DNA from: Bacteroidia bacterium
GTDB lineage: Bacteria; Bacteroidota; Bacteroidia; UBA8524
Reading direction: 5' to 3'
Assembly (NCBI GenBank): GCA_023277325.1
Contig: JALRIQ010000256.1
Location: 1 to 6,579, forward strand
Length of the DNA: 6,579 bases
The notes below the pieces were generated by a model, which was not told where the DNA came from, searched no databases, and worked only from the letters and a program-made list of their open reading frames with translations. Shown here in pieces: positions 1 through 6,579 of the stretch (within the stretch, counting starts at the first letter, position 1; each line of letters starts with the position of its first letter). The position numbers and the translations under genes are program-made.

Positions 1-251
1 ATATTGACCCGAAATACCTGGTATACGATGAAAACGATTTCCAGATTGTAGGATCCAGTTCCGATATGCTTGTACTCGATTTGGGAGAAAATAAAAAGAA
101 TAGAAAAGTGGGTGACTTAGTGCCTTTCCGCCTTAAGTATATGGGCGCCTTAGGACTATTGAATTCGTATTATATCAGTAAGGTGGTCAGTGAATCTGAC
201 GGCGGAAATCAGGTGGTTGTTAAAGAAGCAAAACAATCAGCAAAGAGGTAA
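1..251 (+). CDS. PLP-dependent alanine/ornithine racemase family protein, C-terminal end (partial)
   Basis: This is the last 82 codons of a gene that begins left of the window. The reading frame is open from the window edge (first full codon at base 3) to TAA at 249-251. The visible part, with VGSSSDMLVLDL, then VGDLVPFRLKYMGALGLLNSYYISKVV, matches the C-terminal beta domain of the fold-type III racemases related to ornithine racemase. In that family the 'GxSSDxLxLD' strand and the 'VGDxVxFxLxYGALL' segment are typical. Such enzymes use PLP to interconvert L- and D-amino acids in the cytosol. The PLP lysine and the rest of the barrel are outside the window, so substrate specificity (Ala, Orn or other) cannot be judged. 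About 20 residues after the conserved domain are Lys/Gln-rich and probably unstructured. The 3' end overlaps the convergent minus-strand gene by 32 bases. Confidence 0.78.
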   Translation, partial: IDPKYLVYDENDFQIVGSSSDMLVLDLGENKKNRKVGDLVPFRLKYMGALGLLNSYYISKVVSESDGGNQVVVKEAKQSAKR

Positions 252-540
252 AGCAAACCAATACAACGGCTACAAACCACCATTTAGAATGGAGGGTATC
301 TGAGATTCCTCTTTTACGTTGCTCACGGTATTCCTGGTAAAAAGCTTCTGCCTGACTCAGTTCATCGCGACCCAGTAAACTTGGCTGAGCAAGTTCCTTA
401 CGCAAAGCTTGCTGAAAGCGCAATAGATCTGCAAATTCTTCATCCTGCATACGAATGCGAAATAGCGCAAGCTCTTCTGCGCTAAGCGTTTCGTCGAGGT
501 AGTTGTCTACCAATTCGAAGTCTTTATCTGTAATTTCCAT
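220..540 (-). CDS. Small C-terminally anchored membrane protein with anti-sigma-like N-terminus
   Basis: This 106-aa protein is not assigned to a named family. Residues 8-50 contain a pattern of the type 'VDNYLDETLSAEELALFRIRMQ...' followed by a Phe/Leu-rich helix. It resembles the short helical N-terminal segment of Bacteroidota anti-sigma factors and related regulators ('YLdGeLspeE...'), but the zinc-binding His/Cys set of the ZAS domain is absent. Residues 45-79 are charged and helical. Residues 87-106 (from WWFVAVV to the terminal LLIVLLL) form one hydrophobic segment that ends the protein, so it should sit as a tail-anchored protein with its N-terminus in the cytoplasm. Usual anti-sigma factors have a periplasmic part after the membrane segment, which is missing here. 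No ECF sigma factor gene lies beside it. The start ATG directly follows the TAA of a 22-codon upstream frame (541-609). It converges on and overlaps the racemase gene by 32 bases. The function is inferred weakly. Confidence 0.7.
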   Translation of the reverse strand: MEITDKDFELVDNYLDETLSAEELALFRIRMQDEEFADLLRFQQALRKELAQPSLLGRDELSQAEAFYQEYREQRKRGISDTLHSKWWFVAVVLVCFTSLLIVLLL

Positions 541-672
541 TTATAACAATTCTGGCCGTGTACTAGCATGATGCCTTTTCCTTTCATTTTGCTGCTTATA
601 CTTTGTCATTTTTTCGTCCAATTTGTCAGTCTCAAAAAACAAAAGCCTGCAATTTTTTCCTGAATTACTACT

Positions 673-688
673 TGGCACAACTCGTGAA
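673..688 (+). promoter_or_regulatory. Possible sigma-54-like (-24/-12) promoter of groESL
   Basis: TGGCAC at 673-678 followed by GTGAA at 684-688 fits the layout of the sigma-54 consensus (TGGCAC-N5-TTGCW). The -24 GG is exact, but the -12 dinucleotide reads GA instead of GC and the -12 box has another mismatch. If used, transcription would start near 698-700 and leave a leader of about 16 bases before the groES ATG. No good Bacteroidota -33/-7 pair (TTTG / TAnnTTTG) and no CIRCE operator was found in this intergenic region. The 174 bases between 541 and 714 otherwise hold only AT-rich sequence and a short open frame on the minus strand. This is a pattern match only. Confidence 0.3.
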
Positions 689-714
689 TACTAAAGGCAA
701 AGTCTAAATATATT

Positions 715-990
715 ATGGCAGTGAATATTAAACCTTTGGCCGACAGAGTTCTAGTTGAACCTGCGCCAGCCGAATCAACAACAGCAAGCGGCATTATCAT
801 CCCTGACACCGCGAAAGAAAAACCTCAAAGAGGAACTGTAGTAGCGGTTGGAACTGGAAAAGTAGATGAACCAATGACCGTTAAAGAAGGTGACACCGTA
901 TTGTATGGAAAATATGCGGGCACAGAACTTCAAGTTGAAGGCAAAGATTATTTGATTATGAGAGAGTCCGACATCTTCGCGATTCTTTAA
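715..990 (+). CDS. groES: Co-chaperonin GroES (Hsp10)
   Basis: The 91-aa product is a full-length GroES, the cytosolic heptameric lid that caps the GroEL chamber and triggers ATP-driven folding of enclosed proteins. It begins with the family signature '[12 protein letters not shown]' (residues 5-16). The flexible mobile loop follows at about 17-34, with the GroEL-contacting hydrophobic tripeptide III at 27-29. The core '[14 protein letters not shown]' is at 36-49, '[17 protein letters not shown]' is in the middle, and the end '[13 protein letters not shown]' is typical. Length matches the usual 90-97 residues. The ATG at 715 is preceded by AT-rich sequence without a Shine-Dalgarno motif, common in Bacteroidota. 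It lies 37 bases ahead of groEL with no terminator between, so the two form an operon. Confidence 0.98.
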   Translation: MAVNIKPLADRVLVEPAPAESTTASGIIIPDTAKEKPQRGTVVAVGTGKVDEPMTVKEGDTVLYGKYAGTELQVEGKDYLIMRESDIFAIL

Positions 991-1018
991 TTCTATTAAC
1001 CAACTAGTATCTATTTAA

Positions 1019-2659
<1,641 letters not shown>

Positions 2660-2684
2660 TTCTCAACAAGCCTATAATTTCTCG

Positions 2685-2717
2685 AAACCCGTCCTCGAAA
2701 GAGTGGCGGGTTTTTTT
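2685..2717 (+). terminator. Rho-independent terminator of the groES-groEL operon
   Basis: A hairpin begins 25 bases after the groEL stop. The outer stem pairs AAACCCG (2685-2691) with CGGGTTT (2707-2713). An inner stem CTC/GAG (2694-2696 with 2701-2703) closes a GAAA tetraloop, with a small internal bulge between the two stems. The 3' arm runs straight into seven T residues (2711-2717), as expected of an intrinsic terminator on the plus strand. On the opposite strand the T-tract is much weaker, so it is a poor terminator for the converging remnant gene. Confidence 0.9.
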
Positions 2718-2727
2718 ATTTGATACA

Positions 2728-3090
2728 TCATCGGTAACGCTCTGCTTTCATGTCGCTTATTTTCACATGACTGATGCTGTAGAGGTCTTTGGTGAGTTTG
2801 ATAATATTTTGGTCGTCGTCGTGAAGGCGAATCCATTTATTCTTTCCCTCATATACCAGTGAACTTCCTGCAAAAGCGGTATAGGAATAGGAATAGTTGA
2901 CACAGCCACCGCTGTTATTTTGAGCCTTTATTTCCAGAAAATTGAAGGTTGGATCTTACCGCCAATAAAATTTCACGCCATTCTGAAGGGTGATAAATCG
3001 CTACGCGTCACTTAAGCGGGCGCTCCTCGAATTACTGGGCAGGGCGAGGGTGATAAAAAGCACTAAAACCAAACTTCTGAAAAGGAACAT
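2728..3090 (-). pseudogene. Remnant of a small secreted protein gene with two in-frame stop codons
   Basis: Reading the minus strand from ATG at 3090-3088 to TGA at 2730-2728 gives one continuous frame of 121 codons, broken only by TAG at 3003-3001 (codon 30) and TAA at 2958-2956 (codon 45). The first residues, MFLFRSLVLVLFITLALPS, look like a signal peptide. The remaining parts read like real protein: RFITLQNGVKFYWR between the stops, and a 75-residue end containing NNSGGCVNYSYSYTAFAG, LVYEGKNKWIRLHDDDQN and IIKLTKDLYSISHVKISDM. This suggests a small exported protein of about 120 residues, of no family I recognise. Both stops could come from single base changes of Gln codons (CAG to TAG, CAA to TAA), an inference. 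Recent inactivation or sequence error fits better than random noise, because the frame is otherwise preserved. The tail converges on the groEL terminator. The 75-residue end has no upstream ATG of its own. Confidence 0.6.
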
Positions 3091-3146
3091 GTGCGCAGGG
3101 AAATTGCCAGTTATCTCAAAGTAATTATGAATTAGCGAAAAATAGA

Positions 3147-3175
3147 ATAGGTAGTTCTCTCCTTGGATAGGTAGT
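3147..3175. repeat. Short direct repeat, two copies 20 bases apart
   Basis: The 9-mer ATAGGTAGT occurs at 3147-3155 and again at 3167-3175, so equivalent bases are 20 apart, about two helical turns. It lies in the intergenic region between the minus-strand remnant (start 3090) and the plus-strand propeller gene (ATG 3214), about 40 bases before the latter. The spacing would suit a dimeric regulator binding one face, but no inverted symmetry is visible and no promoter could be assigned. The rest of 3091-3213 shows nothing recognisable. Confidence 0.35.
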
Positions 3176-3213
3176 GTTGCCTGATTTTAAGCGTATTGGT
3201 CTATATTGCATTG

Positions 3214-4245
3214 ATGCGAATAGGTCTTCTCTTTTTCTCATTCATATTAGCTCTTGGTCAGCTAAATGCCCAGTCCTATCGGGGATTGGCGCCTTTGAAC
3301 GATACGGTTTGTTGGGTTTCCGGCTCAAAAGGAACCGTGGTAAAAACTGTTGACGGGGGAGCACATTGGGATACTGTTTCACCGATAGGATATTCGACCA
3401 AGGAATTTCGCGATATCCATGTGTATAGTCCGAATCATGCTTTGGTAATGAGTTCGGGAGACAGCGCCGTAATTCTTCGTACACGTGATGGAGGCGAAAC
3501 CTGGGACCTTGTCCATAGCAATAACCGTCCGGGTGTTTTTTACGATGCCATGGATGCTTTTGGTCCCTTTATTTGCGTGATTGGCGATCCATATAAAGAT
3601 AGAACTACCAATAAATGGGTTTTCGATATGCTGATGTCGTGCGATTCAGGCTCATACTGGAATTGTTCCCTGGTGAAAAATTGGAAGGGATACTGGGAGG
3701 CAGACTCGTCGGAAGCGTTCTATGCGGCCAGCGGAACCAATATTATTCTGGGCTATAAGGGCGACTATTATTCCGAAACTTTTGAACCAAAAAACCTAAG
3801 ATTCAGCATGGTTTCAGGAGGAGGTAATTCGCGTTTGTACATGAACGGGATCCGCATTGGCTTGAATTTCCCGCATGGTAAATCAACGGGTCCATACGGA
3901 CATGCCTCAGCTTCAGGGAAACGCATGGTAATCGTGGGTGGTGACTATACCAAGCCTGATGCGAAAGAAGACAATTGTCTGTATTACGATACCAAAACCT
4001 ATCTCTACCAAAAACCACAAATTGCCCCAAATGGCTACCGCAGCGGAGTGGCTTCGTTTAATAACGGACAGATGTGGGTATGCACGGGAACCAATGGCAC
4101 CGACTTCAGTCTCGACGATGGAAAAAATTGGCGCGCCACAGATTTAGCGGGCTATAATGCCTGCGCTTTTTCAAGCAATTACCTCTGGCTTTGTGGAGAC
4201 AAAGGAGCGGTTATCCGCGTTCCTGCTTTGAGTATAGTGAAATAA
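3214..4245 (+). CDS. Secreted beta-propeller protein with Asp-box (BNR/YCF48-like) repeats
   Basis: The 343-aa product starts with a signal peptide: MRIGLLFFSFILALGQLNA, with likely cleavage before QSYRG (residue 20). Four Asp-box motifs of the S/T-x-D-x-G-x-x-W kind are visible: TVDGGAHW (45-52), TRDGGETW (90-97), SCDSGSYW (142-149) and SLDDGKNW (299-306). Such motifs mark blade turns in beta-propellers of the sialidase/BNR and YCF48-like (photosystem II assembly factor-related) families, which Bacteroidota often export. Homologues are often labelled 'oxidoreductase' without biochemical support, and I see no catalytic Arg triad or Tyr nucleophile that would make this a sialidase. The end (GDKGAVIRVPALSIVK) carries no type IX secretion C-terminal domain, so the mature protein is probably periplasmic or outer-membrane associated. 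ATG 3214 is preferred over the in-frame TTG at 3196 because it gives a clean signal peptide. Its stop codon directly abuts the stop of the converging methyltransferase. Substrate or partner is unknown. Confidence 0.85.
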   Translation: MRIGLLFFSFILALGQLNAQSYRGLAPLNDTVCWVSGSKGTVVKTVDGGAHWDTVSPIGYSTKEFRDIHVYSPNHALVMSSGDSAVILRTRDGGETWDLVHSNNRPGVFYDAMDAFGPFICVIGDPYKDRTTNKWVFDMLMSCDSGSYWNCSLVKNWKGYWEADSSEAFYAASGTNIILGYKGDYYSETFEPKNLRFSMVSGGGNSRLYMNGIRIGLNFPHGKSTGPYGHASASGKRMVIVGGDYTKPDAKEDNCLYYDTKTYLYQKPQIAPNGYRSGVASFNNGQMWVCTGTNGTDFSLDDGKNWRATDLAGYNACAFSSNYLWLCGDKGAVIRVPALSIVK

Positions 4246-4886
4246 TCAGAAGTCTTGTAAAGGGTAATTTTTTAACTTCAAGGCTATAATCTCCTTAGTA
4301 ATGAGAAATGTAAGTGGCCAGAAGTTACGGTTCAGTCCTTTAATGACACGGTTAATTTTGCTTTGGCTAAGGCGGCGTTCAATTTGCAAACCGGCCTCTG
4401 TAATAATGCCTATTACCATCTTAGGGTTGCGGTGAGAAGCATAAGGACCTTCCCAAGGCGGGTAGCTCACAAAAATAACCCCATCTTTTTTGAGTTGTTT
4501 GCCCAATTGGGTAAAGATTGGAACAAGGTAATCCGGACGAATATGTTCAGCAACATCATTCAAAAAGATATAATCGAACTTCTCATCAATCGGGTTCCCC
4601 ACCACATTTTGCAGAAGAAAATCTATTTGATCCATTCCATGCTTTTCTTTAAGCATTCGGGCGATTTCGATATGATGGCTATCGATATCAATACCCGTAA
4701 TATGGCAGTTATAATATTTGGCCATCCATAAAGTCATGCCCCCCATTCCACATCCGAAATCAAGGACGCGCTTGCCGTTAAGGACATTATAAGAGTTAAT
4801 GAATGCCTTGTCTAGCTCAAGGTGTGAGTTTTAAAAGAGGAAATTCTTCCCTGCACAGGCCATTCCTTCTTTAATTCATTCATCAT
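4246..4886 (-). pseudogene. Class I SAM-dependent methyltransferase, split by a frameshift
   Basis: The gene starts at ATG 4886-4884, overlapping the stop of the upstream glycosyltransferase as ATGA. It reads MMNELKKEWPVQGRISSFKTH and hits TAG at 4814-4812. The -1 frame opens after TAA at 4833-4831 and continues from 4830 as HLELDKAFINSYNVLNGK, then the methyltransferase core to TGA at 4248-4246. One missing base (or two extra) somewhere in 4815-4830 would restore a protein of about 213 aa. The core has motif I VLDFGCGMGG (4767 down to about 4738), the acidic-loop strand GIDID, a motif II-like 'KFDYIFLNDVAEHI', and 'LKKDGVIFVSYPPWEGPYASHRN'. This fits the Methyltransf_11/23 (UbiE/Coq3-like) fold that transfers methyl from SAM to a small molecule or sugar. 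The longest intact frame starting at an ATG (4746) would begin inside motif I and lack the first beta strand, so it is unlikely to be active. Pairing with a glycosyltransferase suggests glycan methylation. The frameshift may be a real mutation or a sequence error next to a TTTTAAAA run. Confidence 0.75.
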
Positions 4887-6130
4887 CCAAATTGAGCTTC
4901 TCGTTTATGTTCCACTTTATCTATCTCCGCAGAAAATACTTCTGCCCGCGCTTTCCAAGAGTTTCCTCGTGCAAAGTCTTTACGCGCATATCTTTTTTCA
5001 ATGGAGTCGTTTTCTATTTGTTCTTCAAGAGCCGCTAAGAACTCTTCTTTACTTTTTGCTATGGTACTAATATCCTCAAATTCACTTAATAAACCGAAGT
5101 CGGTGAGCACCACAGGAATGCCCGCGGCCAGGTATTCATTAATTTTGAGTGGATAGATTCCTCGTGTGAATTTATTTTTTAGAAAAGGAATGATGCCTAC
5201 TGAATAATGGGGTAAAAACACGGGCAAATCGCAGCTGGCTTTAGCGCCTCGCAGCAACACATTTTTCCGATTCCTTAAAAAATTGGCAGTATTTTCATCG
5301 GTGATTCTTCCCACAAATTCGAAAGTCCATTCTGGATGCGCATCCATGCAATAAGCCAGTAAATCGAGGTCGAAGCGGTTATCTATACTTCCAATATAGC
5401 CTATGACCTTTTCTTGCGGCATTTCTTTCCTGAAACCCTGACTGAACAAGCTGTAATCAACCCCATTTTTTACCAGCGTTATGCGCTTTGCTTCAGCTTT
5501 TTTGTTTTCAAGCAAACCGGCAGAGGTGACAACAGTAAGGTCGGCATTGCGCAATAAATCAGGTTCAAGAATGGCTCCATGATCCTTCATGCAATGGGCT
5601 GCAGAGATTTCGTCGTAACAATAATAGACACTGGTAGATTCTTTGAAATGATTTAAAGTATGTACCGCTAACATGGGGTTAAGGGCATTGATATGGATGA
5701 GTTCATTATCCATTTTTAATTTGCTCAATGCACGTTTCACCTTTCTTAGTACCACGTGATTATTCCATTTCAAAATACGCTCATACAGCGAATTATGGGG
5801 CAGAAAGTTAATCGGAATAACTGGCCCCGGATTGAACACATAAACACAGGAGTTTTGCTCCTCCACCTTTTTGGGTTTTGCACCAAGTAAAAAGGCGACT
5901 TGGCCCCATTTTCTTTGTGAAACGAGTCGGAATAGATCAAGCCAGGTAGCTGGGTTTTCCACGTAAAGCACCTTGTTTTCCTGAGCGAGAATGCGCATCA
6001 TTTCAACAATGGTTTTGGCGAAGTCACCTTCCCAGGAAGGAGAAGACATGCAGAGAATATTGCGACCTTGTATCACTAGGGAAAGGTAAAAAAAAAGCGG
6101 AAGAGTTAATTCGATATTGAAGGGAAGCAT
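4883..6130 (-). CDS. GT4-type glycosyltransferase (TuaH-like)
   Basis: This protein of up to 415 aa has the two-domain GT-B layout. The N-terminal Rossmann half begins NILCMSSPSWEGDFAKTIVEMM (residues 24-45), with KVLYVENP at 53-60, resembling TuaH-type glycosyltransferases of surface polysaccharide synthesis. The linker region has YYCYDEISA (169-177). The C-terminal half has KNGVDYSLF (221-229), VIGYIGSIDNRFDLDLL (242-258), and the donor-binding PLKINEYLAAGIPVVLTDFG (327-346) with Glu332 in the usual GT4 position. It should transfer a sugar from a nucleotide donor to a glycan or lipid acceptor at the inner face of the membrane; donor and acceptor cannot be told. The start is uncertain. ATG 6130 adds a hydrophobic 18-residue lead (LPFNIELTLPLFFYLSL) read across a run of nine T on the coding strand, while GTG at 6076-6074 would give a family-like start just before QGRNILC. 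It is the first gene of a unit with the methyltransferase. Confidence 0.88.
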   Translation of the reverse strand: MLPFNIELTLPLFFYLSLVIQGRNILCMSSPSWEGDFAKTIVEMMRILAQENKVLYVENPATWLDLFRLVSQRKWGQVAFLLGAKPKKVEEQNSCVYVFNPGPVIPINFLPHNSLYERILKWNNHVVLRKVKRALSKLKMDNELIHINALNPMLAVHTLNHFKESTSVYYCYDEISAAHCMKDHGAILEPDLLRNADLTVVTSAGLLENKKAEAKRITLVKNGVDYSLFSQGFRKEMPQEKVIGYIGSIDNRFDLDLLAYCMDAHPEWTFEFVGRITDENTANFLRNRKNVLLRGAKASCDLPVFLPHYSVGIIPFLKNKFTRGIYPLKINEYLAAGIPVVLTDFGLLSEFEDISTIAKSKEEFLAALEEQIENDSIEKRYARKDFARGNSWKARAEVFSAEIDKVEHKREAQFG

Positions 6131-6219
6131 ATGAGGGATAGTCTGCTTTAATTTACCGGGCCAAGAGGAAAGGGGGAAATCCTTATCTCGAACCCTTCCT
6201 TTTTCTTAATTTCGAGGCC

Positions 6220-6579
6220 ATGTCACTAAGCAATTACAAATCATCCGTAGCAGAGCGCCTTATGCGTTATGTGCAAGTGTATACCGAATCTGATGCCAAC
6301 TCAGAAACCTGTCCCTCAACTGATCGTCAAAAAGACCTCAGTCGGATGCTGGTGGCCGAGTTAAAGGAATTGGGAATTTCGGATGCCGATTTGGATGAAA
6401 ACGGCTATGTCTATGCGACCATTCCTTCGAATGTGGAGCGGGATTGTCCTGTAATTTGCTTTTGCTCCCATGTGGATACCACAGCCGATGTAACGGGTGA
6501 AAATGTAAAACCACGTCTCCATAAAAATTACCAGGGACAGGATATCTTTTTTCCCGATGAAGAGGGTATCGTCCTTAGT
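6220..6579 (+). CDS. pepT: Peptidase T (tripeptidase, M20 family), N-terminal part (partial)
   Basis: The first 120 residues run off the right edge with no stop. The sequence follows peptidase T closely: 'ERLMRYVQVYTESD', 'PSTDRQKDLSRMLVAELKELGISDADLDENGYVYATIPSN', then 'VICFCSHVDTTADVTGENVKP'. His84 and Asp86 in SHVDTT correspond to the first zinc ligand and the catalytic-support Asp of M20 metallopeptidases (His78 and Asp80 in E. coli PepT). The enzyme is a cytosolic dizinc aminotripeptidase that releases the N-terminal residue from tripeptides. The remaining zinc ligands and the general-base Glu lie outside the window. ATG 6220 gives the expected family start; the GAGG just 2 bases upstream is too close to act as a normal Shine-Dalgarno. 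It is divergent from the glycosyltransferase, with at least 89 bases between them that show no promoter I can assign. Confidence 0.94.
   Translation, partial: MSLSNYKSSVAERLMRYVQVYTESDANSETCPSTDRQKDLSRMLVAELKELGISDADLDENGYVYATIPSNVERDCPVICFCSHVDTTADVTGENVKPRLHKNYQGQDIFFPDEEGIVLS

Noticed and set aside
672..694. CIRCE-like halves (TTGGCACAA and GAATACTAA) before groES
   Set aside because: The halves match TTAGCACTC and GAGTGCTAA only partly (about 6 and 7 of 9) and are 5 bases apart instead of 9, so no HrcA operator can be claimed.
606..809. 67-codon minus-strand frame overlapping the start of groES
   Set aside because: It lies antisense to conserved groES codons and its translation has low complexity without any motif.
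2956..3003. Stop-codon recoding in the secreted-protein remnant
   Set aside because: One internal stop is TAA, and intact genes in the window (racemase, groES, groEL, propeller) end with TAA, so general reassignment is not credible; no selenocysteine-type context applies to TAG or TAA.
3214..4245. Propeller protein as a type IX secretion cargo or as a sialidase
   Set aside because: No C-terminal sorting domain is present after the last blade, and Asp boxes alone occur in many non-enzymatic propellers; no sialidase active-site set was seen.
4363..4731. 122-codon open frame opposite the methyltransferase
   Set aside because: The minus strand encodes clear SAM-methyltransferase motifs over the same bases, and the plus-strand translation has no recognisable features.
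4815..4835. Programmed -1 ribosomal frameshift joining the two methyltransferase parts
   Set aside because: The zero-frame codons at the T/A run are TTT AAA, not the X XXY YYZ arrangement. A shift there would meet TAA at once, and no slippery heptamer lies in the usable 4815-4830 stretch.

Overview
The window looks like ordinary chromosome from a member of the Bacteroidota. The evidence is the GroEL and GroES sequences (GroEL with a Met/Gly-rich tail ending GGGMDMGY), the ornithine-racemase-like C-terminus, a moderate-to-low GC content, and start codons that mostly lack a clear Shine-Dalgarno sequence. The genus cannot be named from the sequence alone.

Layout, left to right. (1) The 3' end of an alanine/ornithine-racemase-type PLP enzyme (+) runs in from the left edge. 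It overlaps, tail to tail, a small protein on the minus strand (106 aa) that has an anti-sigma-factor-like N-terminus and a membrane anchor at its extreme C-terminus. (2) A divergent intergenic region carries a possible sigma-54-like promoter, followed by groES and groEL (+) and a clear intrinsic terminator. (3) On the minus strand lies the remnant of a small secreted protein gene, still in one frame from start to end but interrupted by two stop codons. (4) A secreted beta-propeller protein with four Asp-box (BNR/YCF48-like) motifs (+) ends exactly where the next minus-strand gene ends. (5) A minus-strand pair follows: a GT4-type glycosyltransferase and, overlapping it by the 4-base ATGA junction, a class I SAM-dependent methyltransferase that is split by a frameshift. 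(6) The 5' part of peptidase T (pepT, +) runs off the right edge.

Functionally the window is a mosaic. GroES and GroEL form the chaperonin pair. The glycosyltransferase and methyltransferase probably act together on a cell-surface glycan. The propeller protein is exported. PepT and the racemase are stand-alone metabolic enzymes.

No mobile element, CRISPR array, tRNA or rRNA was seen. The most notable points are two broken genes within about 2.2 kb (one with two nonsense codons, one with a frameshift), the very tight gene junctions, the non-CIRCE promoter candidate in front of groESL, and the anti-sigma-like protein without an adjacent sigma factor. I see no convincing new multi-gene system here.
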